Origin: Methylobacillus flagellatus
GTDB lineage: Bacteria; Pseudomonadota; Gammaproteobacteria; Burkholderiales; Methylophilaceae
NCBI RefSeq assembly: GCF_005502435.1
Contig: NZ_SCOU01000001.1
Location: 1-64,000, forward strand
Direction of reading: 5' to 3'
DNA length: 64,000 nt
This document shows, one piece after another, positions 16,541-24,942 of this stretch. The translations under genes were made by a program, and so were the position numbers. The notes under the pieces were generated by a model that was given only the letters and a program-made list of their open reading frames with translations, did not search any database and was not told where the DNA came from. How positions within the stretch are numbered: the first letter of the stretch is position 1; every line of letters begins with the position of its first letter.

Positions 16541-17884
16541 TTATGCTTTTTCATGGCCATTCCCCGGTTCTTTATCCTGGAAGCGTGCCTGTAGCGACAA
16601 GGGCCCAGCGATGATGGCAAAGAAGTCGTAGCGGCCGGGCTTGGGTGTGGCCAGCAGGTATTGGGTATGCAGACGCCCCAGGTCCTGCTTCAGCAAGGCG
16701 TAGTCGGCCTCGTCGAACAGGGTATGGAAGCGTGGTGAAGTGAGCAGTGGTTTCACCGCCACGCCGGGTGGGCGTTGCCGGCCACTGGCCAGCAGCGGAT
16801 CCACCAGCGAGAAGCACACGCGGTCCAGCGGGGCACCTACATCGACCCAGTTGAGTTGAGGATGCAGAGCCAGATACTCGACTTCAGCCTGGAACCAGCC
16901 ACAGTTGGGTTCCACTGCCAGCAAGGGGGCCATGCTGCCCAGCGTGGCAAAACTCAGCTGCGGGAGATGCGCGAACGCCTGCGGCTGTTGCCTCAATGCA
17001 CGCGCCAGGCTAGAGATGGCCACCGTGGTGCCTACGCTGTGGCCGATGATGAGCAGTTCGTCTGCATCGGTGTCTGCTGCTGCGGCGATGATGGACTCGG
17101 CCAGTTGATCGATGCGCCGTTCCAGCACATCGGCTTTGCCCAGAAACTGCTGCTGGTAGACATAATTGAGCTGCCCGCGCCACAGCACGCTGCTGTATTT
17201 TTCCATCTGTTTGAGCGCGCTGGTCAGCCCCGCACAGCCCAGGGCGACGCCCGCCCACAACCAGTGCCAGGAGGCATCCGTCCAGGCGATGACGGTCGCG
17301 GCCAGCAACACCCCCGCTAGCACCAGCCCGAACAGCACGGACAGCATGGCCAGCATGGGTTGCAGCATGGTCAGCACATACCAGCGCCGCACTTCGGCCA
17401 CACGCCGCAGATAGCCGGTAGCGGCGAACCACCACACCACCTTGATATTGAGCGCCAGACACGCCCAGCCTGCTTTGGGCCACAGTTGGCGTGCCACGTC
17501 ATCCCAGCGCAGAAAATCAAAGCGGGTTTCGGTACGTATGGGTTCTGCGTCGCCTGCAGTTTCGCCACTCACCGTCCAGGTGGATACCAGCGGGGAGTGG
17601 TTCTTGCGCGCACCAAACTGGTAGCGGCTACCGGTGACGGCGGCGGCTTTGGCGGATTCCGCTTGCAGCAGGGCGTGGTAATGGCGTGGCCCACGCGGGT
17701 CGAAGCCGCTGATGAACAGCACGCGCCGCTGCCGTATCGGTGTCGCTGGCAATGGCTGGGTTGCGGGCAGTTCCGTCGTTTGTTTTTTTGTCACAGCGTC
17801 TGTAGTCACAGCATTTGTTTTCACAGCATTTGTTTTCACAGCATTTGTTTTCACAGCAATTGTTTTCACAGCGTTTGTTGTCAC
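16541..17884 (-). CDS. Membrane protein with alpha/beta-hydrolase GHSVG motif and KTNAV repeats
   Basis: The protein of 447 residues begins at a GTG with AGGA upstream. The first 30 residues are KTNAV-type pentapeptide repeats encoded by a 15-bp minisatellite, and a GTG falls in each unit, so the exact start is uncertain. The body starts with RRVLFISGFDPRGPRHYH, has two strongly hydrophobic helices at about 155-215, and a nucleophile-elbow motif LLIIGHSVGTTVA near residue 280. This suggests a serine hydrolase attached to the inner membrane. Substrate unknown. It lies 26 bases after fhcC and could be cotranscribed with the fhc genes, although nothing in it suggests a C1 role. Confidence 0.65.
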   Translation of the reverse strand: MTTNAVKTIAVKTNAVKTNAVKTNAVTTDAVTKKQTTELPATQPLPATPIRQRRVLFISGFDPRGPRHYHALLQAESAKAAAVTGSRYQFGARKNHSPLVSTWTVSGETAGDAEPIRTETRFDFLRWDDVARQLWPKAGWACLALNIKVVWWFAATGYLRRVAEVRRWYVLTMLQPMLAMLSVLFGLVLAGVLLAATVIAWTDASWHWLWAGVALGCAGLTSALKQMEKYSSVLWRGQLNYVYQQQFLGKADVLERRIDQLAESIIAAAADTDADELLIIGHSVGTTVAISSLARALRQQPQAFAHLPQLSFATLGSMAPLLAVEPNCGWFQAEVEYLALHPQLNWVDVGAPLDRVCFSLVDPLLASGRQRPPGVAVKPLLTSPRFHTLFDEADYALLKQDLGRLHTQYLLATPKPGRYDFFAIIAGPLSLQARFQDKEPGNGHEKA

Positions 17885-17889
17885 AGCAT
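17791..17889. repeat. 15-bp minisatellite in the 5' end of a coding sequence
   Basis: The plus-strand unit TCACAGCATTTGTTT occurs in three perfect copies (17806-17850) with diverged copies on both sides (17791, 17851, 17866, and a partial one at 17881). In the minus-strand gene each unit encodes K-T-N-A-V or a near variant. Copy-number changes would keep frame. Confidence 0.93.
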
Positions 17890-17910
17890 CCTGGCTTGCA
17901 AGTGTGGATC

Positions 17911-18759
17911 TTATGGCGGCAGCAGTACCAGGATCTCCCCGGTACCCTGATTGGCGATGTCACCAGCGTAGCGCCGCACCCGGTTCTGGTCCAGTTGCGC
18001 ATAGCGGCTGGGCAGGCCGCGTAATGATTTGAACATCAGGTTCAGGAAGGGCAGGGTGTGCGTGCCACAGTCTGCCATGGTGGCATGCAGCACCGGGGTC
18101 TGCGTCAGTAGCAGTGTGCCGCGGCGCATGCCATAGCCGGTATAACGGCCGACCTTGCCCAATACCCCCAGCGTGCCTGCCAGCATGCGCGACGCGCAGT
18201 AATCACCGGCATCGCCCTCGATGAGCATCAGGCCGCGACGCATCTGGTCGCCAGCGCGGTCGCCCACGTTGCCTGTCACCAGCACGGTGCCGCCGCGCAT
18301 GCCCTTGCGTTCGCCGACCAGGCCTGCGCCCAGATAGTCGCCGCAATTGCCATGCACATGCAGCATACCGGCCGACATGGCACACGCAGCGAAATGCCCG
18401 GCATTGCCATGCAGTTCCAGCCTGCCGCCACGCAGCTCCAGGCCCAGATAATCACCCGCGTTGCCATGCACCGTGATGCGGCCGCTGCGCATGCCCTGGC
18501 CGATGCGGTCCAGATGCGCGCTGCTGTTGAGGAATACGATATGGTCGTCATTGCTATCTTCGCTGTCATCGTCACCGCCATCTTTACCAATGCGGCTGAT
18601 GTCGAACACTTCGTCCACGCGCAGCTGGCGCTTGCCGCTCCACAACGGCAGGGCAGCGATCTCGGCAACGCTTTTGCCGTGCAGCTGCTCAGGCGTGAGC
18701 GGGCTGCAATCCACGCGCTGCACCGGACTGATCTTGAGCGTGAAGGTCAATGCGCTCAT
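17911..18759 (-). CDS. fhcC: Formyltransferase/hydrolase complex subunit C
   Basis: A 282-residue homologue of the C subunit of archaeal formylmethanofuran dehydrogenase. The C-terminal two thirds consist of glycine-rich beta-helix repeats (GxxGDYLGxxxRGG-like: HGNAGDYLGLELRGG, HGNCGDYLGAGLVGER, TGNVGDRAGDQMRRG), the same fold as glutamate synthase alpha-subunit C domains. In the methylotroph complex this subunit helps scaffold the hydrolase. The start overlaps the fhcD stop as ATGA; an upstream in-frame extension was rejected because it runs through fhcD. An acidic insertion (DGGDDDSEDSNDD) sits near residue 65. Last of the four fhc genes in transcription order B-A-D-C. Confidence 0.94.
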   Translation of the reverse strand: MSALTFTLKISPVQRVDCSPLTPEQLHGKSVAEIAALPLWSGKRQLRVDEVFDISRIGKDGGDDDSEDSNDDHIVFLNSSAHLDRIGQGMRSGRITVHGNAGDYLGLELRGGRLELHGNAGHFAACAMSAGMLHVHGNCGDYLGAGLVGERKGMRGGTVLVTGNVGDRAGDQMRRGLMLIEGDAGDYCASRMLAGTLGVLGKVGRYTGYGMRRGTLLLTQTPVLHATMADCGTHTLPFLNLMFKSLRGLPSRYAQLDQNRVRRYAGDIANQGTGEILVLLPP

Positions 18760-19679
18760 GCGGCACCTCTCGCGCGCATGATCTCGCGCAGCTTGAAATG
18801 ATACGGCCCGAGTTTGCCGCCATAATTGCCCGCCGAGATGCGGTGTATGCCAGCAGCGCGGCCTAGGTCGCACACCGCTTGTATACCCACGCGCATGGCG
18901 CGGTTGATGTCCTCCGCCGTGAGCCCGTCGATGACGATCTCCATCACCGATTCGATCTCGGGCGACAGCTCGGTGCGGGTGATGCCTTTGAGCGTGGGAC
19001 AGAAGGCGTCATTGGTGGAGGCGATCATGCTCTTGTACTTGGCACCGACCTTGGAGCCGGAACGTACCACGCCACCCGGGAACGGCATGATTACATTGGG
19101 CAGTTGCTTCATGGCACTGATGGCGGCTTCACAGGCGGCCAGCGCTTGCGGCTGCGATTCGGCCAGGATGAGGAAATTGCCGCCGCCCACAGCGCGCACC
19201 ATGCCGGTGGTCTCTTCGGTCATGAATTCGCCATCCATCACCGGCACGCGCCAGTAACGCTTGGCACCGAACTGTTTGGAGATCTGGAAGCCATCGCCGA
19301 AGAAGCGCAGGTTCTTGCCCAGATTGATGCGCGTGATCTCCGGGTAACCGCTGTCGATGCCGGAAAAAGCCGCCGTGGTCGGGCAGGTCAGCACACATTG
19401 CCCCATGCGCGTCTCCAGCTGTTTCATCAGCACGGCGCTGCCCATGGCGAACAGCAGCACCGCCACGCCGGGGCGGCCGTCCGGGGTTTCTTCAGGTGAC
19501 AGCAGGCGCTCGATGCCGGCTTCCACGCCACAGGCGATCACCGAGGTGGCAAAGCCGGTCATGGCGGTGGCCGCGTGCATGGCCCAGGTGTGGTTCTGTG
19601 CGGTGATCAGCACACGCGTGGCGCGCATGCCGAAGGCTTCGGCGAAGGTGTCGTCTATGCTGACCCCGTTGATGATCAT
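18756..19679 (-). CDS. fhcD: Formylmethanofuran:H4MPT formyltransferase, complex subunit D
   Basis: Transfers the formyl group between formyl-H4MPT and the methanofuran-type cofactor in formaldehyde oxidation to formate. It is 307 residues from MIINGVSIDDTFAEAFGMR, with a GAGG ribosome site seven bases upstream. It matches Ftr along its length, with conserved segments such as DTFAEAFGMRATRVLITA, CPTTAAFSG, FGDGFQISK and GGNYGGKLG-like ISAGNYGGKLGPYHF. Its stop overlaps fhcC. The usual length for Ftr is about 300 residues, so it is complete. Confidence 0.95.
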   Translation of the reverse strand: MIINGVSIDDTFAEAFGMRATRVLITAQNHTWAMHAATAMTGFATSVIACGVEAGIERLLSPEETPDGRPGVAVLLFAMGSAVLMKQLETRMGQCVLTCPTTAAFSGIDSGYPEITRINLGKNLRFFGDGFQISKQFGAKRYWRVPVMDGEFMTEETTGMVRAVGGGNFLILAESQPQALAACEAAISAMKQLPNVIMPFPGGVVRSGSKVGAKYKSMIASTNDAFCPTLKGITRTELSPEIESVMEIVIDGLTAEDINRAMRVGIQAVCDLGRAAGIHRISAGNYGGKLGPYHFKLREIMRARGAA

Positions 19680-19722
19680 GCGTAAACCTCGCCCGCGCGG
19701 CTGCGCGCTTTCTGTGCCAAGC

Positions 19723-21399
19723 TCATCGTGTTTTCTCCCTGCGCCCCAGGCAGGGCTGTACCTGCACGCGCCCACGGCCACCTTCGGCGATCTCGTCGTC
19801 GCTGACTTTCACGTGGTCCAGTTTCATGGTGTGGTAACGGTCGAAATGCGCACGCAGATCCTGCTCCACGCTGCGGTCGAACTCCGGGCGCACGGTGTGC
19901 GTGCTGCCCCAGGTGACCTGCACCACCTGGCCATTGCGCACTACCAGTGTGCCGTCCTTGAACACGTAATCGGGTTTGCTGAACATCTTTTCGCGGTCCG
20001 CGTCCTCGGTGTAGACGGTGATGTCGGCGGCGGCGCCCACGCCCAGGTGACCACGGTCATGCAGGCCCACCAGTTTGGCGGCACCGGCGCGCGTCATGAT
20101 GGCGATCTCGTACAGCGAGTATTCGCGGTTGATGTTGGCCAGCGTGCTCATGGCCTGTGCGTCCAGATTGAGCTTGGTGAACATGTCGTTACGGAAACTC
20201 TTGTCCATGAGCAGGCGGATCAGGTGCGGGTAACTGGTGAACGGCGCGCCATTGGGATGATCGGTGGTCAGGAAGATGCGCCAGGGGTCGTCCACCAGCA
20301 GGAAGATCTCCAGGCCTATGGCCCATTGCAGCGCGTTGACGAAGTTCTGGTCCCTGTATTTGAACGGCACCACGCCACAACCGGCATCGCACTCGATGTC
20401 CATGATCACCGATTTGCTAGGGTTGGCCAGACCGGCATTGGCATGCTGGCGCATGCTGTCGCCTGAAGCGGTCACGGTCTGCCCGAACAGGATCTGGCCT
20501 ACATCGGCGGAGATATGCTGGTGCTGGTTGATGGCTTCGGCGATGGCCGCCGCACCCGAGGAGAACTTGCGGTCGCCCTCGGTTCCGTAGCTGTGGAACT
20601 GGATATGCGTGAGGTGCAGCGGGTAGCCTTCTGACGCGCCCATGGTCTTCAGCGTGGTGTCCAGATTGCCGGGCACGCCCAGATTGTTGGCGTGCACATG
20701 CAGCGGATGCGCGATGCCCAGTTCATGCACGGCGCGTGACAGCGATTTCAATACATCACGCGGGCTCACCTGGTAATAGGCGTGCTGCGCGTCCAGATCC
20801 AGCGCGCGCTGATTGAATTTGAAGGCGCTGATGCCGCCCGGATTGACCACTTTGATGCCGATGGCCTGGCTGGCATGCAGGGTCCAGGCCACATAATCGT
20901 TGATGGCGTTCTGGTCTTTTTTTGCGGTCAGCATGCGCAGGAAATAGTCATCACTGCCCAGCATGGCATAGCCGCCCTTGTCGATGATGGGCGTGTCGCC
21001 CATCTCCAGATGCGCCTGACGGGCATTGACGGGCAGGATGGCGGGCTCGAAACCAGCGGTGTAGCCCATCTCGGCATAGCGGTAGCCGGTGGTCAGCGTG
21101 GAAGGGGCGACATGACCACACCCGGCACGGCATAGCTCGCTATGCGCAACCGGGTCGGCACGGTGGTCCTCGGGCAGCATCATGCGCGCGATGTTGACCT
21201 TGCCGCCGCCGATGTGGGTGTGCATGTCGATGGCGCCCGCCATGACCACTTTGCCGCGCAAGTCGTATTCCTTGCTGACCTTTTCATCGTCACGTGGGCG
21301 TGCGATGAGGCGGCCATCGCGGATATATAGGTCCATGACCTGCCCGTCGATGCCGTGCGCCGGGTCGTAGACACGGCCGCCAGTGAGCTTAGTCAGCAT
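19723..21399 (-). CDS. fhcA: Formyltransferase/hydrolase complex subunit A (amidohydrolase-like)
   Basis: The 558-residue hydrolytic subunit releases formate from the formylated methanofuran-type carrier. It is an amidohydrolase with the HxH metal motif DMHTHIGGG near residue 60, a conserved lysine in the GIKVVNPGG segment, later histidines in HVHANN and HLTHIQFHS, and an aspartate in LTTDHPNG, consistent with a binuclear metal site. The ATG at 21399 (MLTKLTGG) was chosen because AAAGG lies eight bases upstream; the ATG at 21405 is too close. It overlaps the end of fhcB by 11 bases. Confidence 0.94.
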   Translation of the reverse strand: MLTKLTGGRVYDPAHGIDGQVMDLYIRDGRLIARPRDDEKVSKEYDLRGKVVMAGAIDMHTHIGGGKVNIARMMLPEDHRADPVAHSELCRAGCGHVAPSTLTTGYRYAEMGYTAGFEPAILPVNARQAHLEMGDTPIIDKGGYAMLGSDDYFLRMLTAKKDQNAINDYVAWTLHASQAIGIKVVNPGGISAFKFNQRALDLDAQHAYYQVSPRDVLKSLSRAVHELGIAHPLHVHANNLGVPGNLDTTLKTMGASEGYPLHLTHIQFHSYGTEGDRKFSSGAAAIAEAINQHQHISADVGQILFGQTVTASGDSMRQHANAGLANPSKSVIMDIECDAGCGVVPFKYRDQNFVNALQWAIGLEIFLLVDDPWRIFLTTDHPNGAPFTSYPHLIRLLMDKSFRNDMFTKLNLDAQAMSTLANINREYSLYEIAIMTRAGAAKLVGLHDRGHLGVGAAADITVYTEDADREKMFSKPDYVFKDGTLVVRNGQVVQVTWGSTHTVRPEFDRSVEQDLRAHFDRYHTMKLDHVKVSDDEIAEGGRGRVQVQPCLGRREKTR

Positions 21400-22732
21400 G
21401 GGCATCGCCTTTCCCGGAGGCGTGCAGTGCCGCTTCGATATCCAGTGCCGCTTCGATATCAAGGATCACGCGGCTCAAACTGGGCAGCGGGCTGGGACGC
21501 AATGGCTTGAGTGGCAAGGACACCACACTGTCGCAGCGGAAGGCGGTGCCGCTGTGGTCCACGCCTGGCGTACCGATGGGGATATACACAGCGGGCTCCT
21601 GTTCGAATTGCATGGCCGCATGCCCCAGTACGATGGTCGTGGTATCGCTGGGTGGTGGCCGCCGCGACGGGTCCAGGCTGCTGATCCACAGCACCGCGTC
21701 GGCATGCGCCGCTTGCTGCGCGCTGCTGTGCTGCCAGGGGTCATAGTCCGGGTGCTGGCGTGCATAGCTGTTGGGCAGCGGGTAGCCCGAGGTCCACACG
21801 CTGGTCTGGTTGACGCTGCTGTCGCCATTGCTGCCGCCCACCGGCAGGCCGGCTGAGCGCGTGGTCTGGTTGAGCTGGCTGACGATGCCGGTGATGTTGG
21901 CGATGCTGAGTTCGGCATGGGGGTAATCCAGACTGGCAGCCGACCAGGCCAGCACGCTGTAGCGTGCTTCACGCAGGCGCTGTGCCAGTTGCTGCAGATC
22001 CTGCATGGCGATGCCGGCGACTTGGTCTACGGGCAGTGACCTGCCAGTGACCAGGGCGCGCAAGGCGGCAACCAGTTCGGGGATCTGTTCCATATCACAA
22101 GGCAGCACCTGGGCTGGCCGGCCGTCAGGCGAACTGGCAAAGCTGAGGTCATCATGACGCCCGCCCAGAAACACGATGTCACGCTGGGCAGGGGCCTGGT
22201 CGAACAGGGTGGCCTCCACCCACACGCAACGCTCGAAAAAGCGCGGCAGTACGCTGACGATGTCGGTGCCGATGGCCACGATGAGGTCGGCGCGGTTGCG
22301 CACTTCGGTCAGTGTGGTCACCTGCCAGCCGGACTGCTGCACCACCAGCGTGTTGCGCAGCATGGCGGCACTGTTCATGTGGTCCAGCGTGGCACCGATG
22401 TGGTCAGCCAGCCGCAGCACGGCACGCATGCCTTGCACCTCGGTGCCCAGCCCGGCGATGAGCGGCTGTTTTGCCTGTTGCAACAAGGCGGTCGCGGCCT
22501 GGATGGCACTGGCATGATCGACCTCCTTGCCATGCACACGTGCCGATGGGTAGGCGGGCGGCTGCTCTAGCAGCACTGCACTGCGGCTGCAGCCATGCTC
22601 GACCACGCTCAGCGTGTTGCTGTTCAAGGCGCGTGCCACCACCAGGTCATCGCACAGCATGCCACAAGCGGTGCAGGTCACGTCCTTGATGCGCACACTG
22701 TCCAGTAAAGAAGAACCCACGAAATTCACCAT
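21389..22732 (-). CDS. fhcB: Formyltransferase/hydrolase complex subunit B
   Basis: A 447-residue homologue of the catalytic B subunit of formylmethanofuran dehydrogenase. In methylotrophs it no longer works as a tungsten/molybdenum redox enzyme. The N-terminal Cys cluster TCTACGMLCDD near residue 20 and the LIAGLG and SVWTSGYPL regions are visible. Near the C-terminus a perfect 18-bp tandem duplication encodes DIEAAL twice. First gene of the fhc operon. No good ribosome site precedes the ATG at 22732; a downstream GTG (at VGSSLL) is an alternative start. Confidence 0.92.
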   Translation of the reverse strand: MVNFVGSSLLDSVRIKDVTCTACGMLCDDLVVARALNSNTLSVVEHGCSRSAVLLEQPPAYPSARVHGKEVDHASAIQAATALLQQAKQPLIAGLGTEVQGMRAVLRLADHIGATLDHMNSAAMLRNTLVVQQSGWQVTTLTEVRNRADLIVAIGTDIVSVLPRFFERCVWVEATLFDQAPAQRDIVFLGGRHDDLSFASSPDGRPAQVLPCDMEQIPELVAALRALVTGRSLPVDQVAGIAMQDLQQLAQRLREARYSVLAWSAASLDYPHAELSIANITGIVSQLNQTTRSAGLPVGGSNGDSSVNQTSVWTSGYPLPNSYARQHPDYDPWQHSSAQQAAHADAVLWISSLDPSRRPPPSDTTTIVLGHAAMQFEQEPAVYIPIGTPGVDHSGTAFRCDSVVSLPLKPLRPSPLPSLSRVILDIEAALDIEAALHASGKGDAHAD

Positions 22733-23065
22733 GCGCTGTTTACCGTGCCATTTGCCATGCTATTTGCCATGCAGTGATCACATTCCTGATCGATGTTGTC
22801 GTTCGCTTGAACTTGTTATTGGTTTGCGCATGCCCTGCTTTGCGCCTGTCCTGCTTTGCCGGGGCATGCACTGAGGCTGTCTGCGGGCAGGTCCGGCCCG
22901 CTTTCAATCTGTGATTATTATAGACAATAACGGCAACACAGCACGTGCGCTGTAGCTGTGCGCATGATGGTCACCGCTGGCGCGGCTGAATGAAGGGCCT
23001 GGCGGAGTGATCGCAGCTGAAGATCACCGGGCCGCGATCACTGTCAGATCATCACTGGCAGATCA
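22733..23065. promoter_or_regulatory. Leader/promoter region of the fhc operon
   Basis: There is no gene in these 333 bases. On the minus strand a perfect TATAAT lies at 22922-22917, about 185 bases before fhcB, with only a weak -35 partner. Short direct repeats of TTGCCATG occur near 22752-22772 and of AGATCATCACTG near 23045-23070. The -10 is a candidate only. Confidence 0.35.
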
Positions 23066-23527
23066 TCACTGCTTGCTGATCACGTTGCCGTCCACCCTGA
23101 CGCGGTCGCCTTCGATCAGCCCAGGGTCGGCCTCCAGCGTGATCTTGCGTTGCGAGCCATCCTGCATCTGGATGTTGACCAGCCAGGCGGCCTGTTTGCG
23201 CAAGGCTTTCTCACCGTAGTGGCCGCCGACGCCACCAGCCACAGCACCTGCCACGGTGGCGATCTTCTTGCCACTGCCGCCGCCGATCTGGTTACCCAGC
23301 AAACCGCCAGCGACTGCGCCCAGCACGGCACCCAGACCGGAAGCCTTGCCGTCTTCGCTGATCATGATGGATTGCACCGTGCCGCAATTGCTGCAGGATA
23401 CCTGCAGGCATTCATCCGGGATCCAGCCGCCGCCGGTGTTGGTGGCCGGTGGGCAGCTGTAGGCGGCCTGACTGACCGGGGTCACGGACATGAGCAGCAG
23501 GGCGAGCAGGCGTTGCATGGGTTTCAT
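23066..23527 (-). CDS. Glycine-zipper surface antigen-like protein
   Basis: A 153-residue protein from MKPMQRLL with a strong AAGGAGA site. It has a signal peptide ending about VSQA (residue 21), then a Cys-containing segment (CPP, CLQVSCSNCG) and a Rick_17kDa/glycine-zipper 2TM stretch with repeated GAVAGGLLGNQIGGG-type units, and a C-terminal beta-rich domain. Such proteins sit in the outer membrane or envelope. There is no clear lipobox; the first cysteines lie well after the signal. Function unknown beyond envelope association. It precedes the fhc promoter region and is divergent from mptG. Confidence 0.8.
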   Translation of the reverse strand: MKPMQRLLALLLMSVTPVSQAAYSCPPATNTGGGWIPDECLQVSCSNCGTVQSIMISEDGKASGLGAVLGAVAGGLLGNQIGGGSGKKIATVAGAVAGGVGGHYGEKALRKQAAWLVNIQMQDGSQRKITLEADPGLIEGDRVRVDGNVISKQ

Positions 23528-23923
23528 GGCGGTCTCCTTGGGTTGGCTTGGTGTACGAGTATGCGCTACAAAATAAGCGCGCAAACATAATCGACGCTAT
23601 ATCGAATCACCTTGCGCCGTGACGGTTCGCCTTGACAATGAAGTCTGCAAGATGGCGTGCGAATGGCGTGCCGTCATGCAGCAGACTACGCTGCCGCATG
23701 AGCAGAGTAAAGCCGGACAGAGGCGGAGGCGGGCTGGCGCTACGCGTAGGAAAAGGCCATGGTCTCGGCTACAATGTTTGCAACGTCATGTCATCCATAA
23801 GCTGTGCCTGCAAGCCGTCCTGAAGTTGCACTTTTCTGACGGTCCGTGTTGTCCGGTGCATGGGGTGGCAGCTGAACGGATGCAAACCATATCGACGCAA
23901 ATCACAAGAGTGCCATCACCCGC
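23528..23923. other. Divergent intergenic region between zipper gene and mptG
   Basis: There is no convincing gene in these 396 bases; a plus-strand frame from 23619 lacks a ribosome site and has basic, low-complexity translation. A TACAAT hexamer at 23770-23775 is a possible -10 for the mptG cluster, without a recognisable -35. A perfect CTACGCGTAG palindrome lies at 23740-23749, just before it. Confidence 0.4.
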
Positions 23924-24916
23924 ATGTCCGGCCTAGATCTTCCTCCCACCACCCAGCCTCACGCCATACAGGTGACCACCACCGGGCGCCTGCATCTGGG
24001 CTTCTTCGACCTCAATGGCGGTCTGGGCCGACGTTTCGGCAGCATAGGCTTGTCGCTGGATCAGCCGCTGACGGCGTTCACGCTGCGCCATGCGGACGCA
24101 TTCTCTGCCAGCGGCCCCGGCAGCGCGCGCGCGCTCAAGCTGGTGCAGCAACTGGCCCTTGCCTGGCAGTTGCCGGGTGGCGCGGCTGTGCACATGCAGC
24201 ACTGCCTGCCCGAACATGGCGGTCTGGGTTCCGGCACGCAGCTGGCGTTGGCGCTGGGCAGCGCACTGGGTCAGTTGCATGGCCGTGTCATCACGCCGCT
24301 GGCGATCGCCGAAGCCAGTGGCCGTGGGCGTCGCTCCGGCATCGGCATCGGCACCTTTGTGCAAGGTGGCGTGATCGTGGATGGTGGCCGTAACGAACAC
24401 ACCCGGGTGCCGCCTGTCATTGCGCGCATGGCGTTCCCGGATGACTGGCGTGTGCTGCTGATCCTCGATCAGACGGCTTCCGGTATCCATGGCAGCGCTG
24501 AGCTGGAGGCATTCCGTCGTTTGCCCGAGTTCCCGGCTGCGCTGGCGGCCGAGTTGTGCCGTTATGTATTGATGCAGGCCCTGCCTGCGCTGGCAGAACA
24601 CGATCTGGCCAGCTTTGGCAGCGCCATCCAGGCCTTGCAGCAGCACACGGGCGATCATTTTGCCGCTGCACAGGGCGGCCGTTATGCCAGTGCGCGCGTC
24701 GCTGCCGTGCTAGACCAGTTGCAGCAGCAAGGCGTGCACTGCTTCGGGCAAAGCTCCTGGGGACCGACCGGTTTCGCCATCTTTGCCAGTCAGGCAGAGG
24801 CCGAAGCCGCGCGTTTGCAGCTCACTCAGTCTGCAGTCGACCTGGCCGGGCTGCAGTTCCTTGTTTGCCGTGGACGTAATCAGGGCGCAGAACTGCGTGC
24901 CTTGTATACGGCTTGA
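23924..24916 (+). CDS. mptG: Beta-ribofuranosylaminobenzene 5'-phosphate synthase
   Basis: Condenses p-hydroxy- or p-aminobenzoate with phosphoribosyl diphosphate in the first committed step of (tetrahydro)methanopterin synthesis. The protein has 330 residues and shows the GHMP-kinase-like fold of the family, with TTGRLHLGFFDLNGGLGRRF at the N-terminus, the LPEHGGLGSGTQLALALG loop and GRRSGIGIGTFVQGG. These are hallmark segments of beta-RFAP synthases in methylotrophs. It starts a plus-strand run of H4MPT genes and is followed 26 bases later by mtdB. pABA for the reaction can be supplied by the pabB gene near 37 kb. Confidence 0.94.
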   Translation: MSGLDLPPTTQPHAIQVTTTGRLHLGFFDLNGGLGRRFGSIGLSLDQPLTAFTLRHADAFSASGPGSARALKLVQQLALAWQLPGGAAVHMQHCLPEHGGLGSGTQLALALGSALGQLHGRVITPLAIAEASGRGRRSGIGIGTFVQGGVIVDGGRNEHTRVPPVIARMAFPDDWRVLLILDQTASGIHGSAELEAFRRLPEFPAALAAELCRYVLMQALPALAEHDLASFGSAIQALQQHTGDHFAAAQGGRYASARVAAVLDQLQQQGVHCFGQSSWGPTGFAIFASQAEAEAARLQLTQSAVDLAGLQFLVCRGRNQGAELRALYTA

Positions 24917-24942
24917 ACCCATACAGTATCGAAAGCCATATC

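Noticed and set aside
18760-18873. Upstream extension of fhcC
   Set aside because: It runs through fhcD in another frame; the ATGA junction at 18756-18759 is the expected coupled start.
23619-23936. Plus-strand open frame of 105 codons before mptG
   Set aside because: Basic, low-quality translation, no ribosome site, and it runs into the mptG start in another frame.
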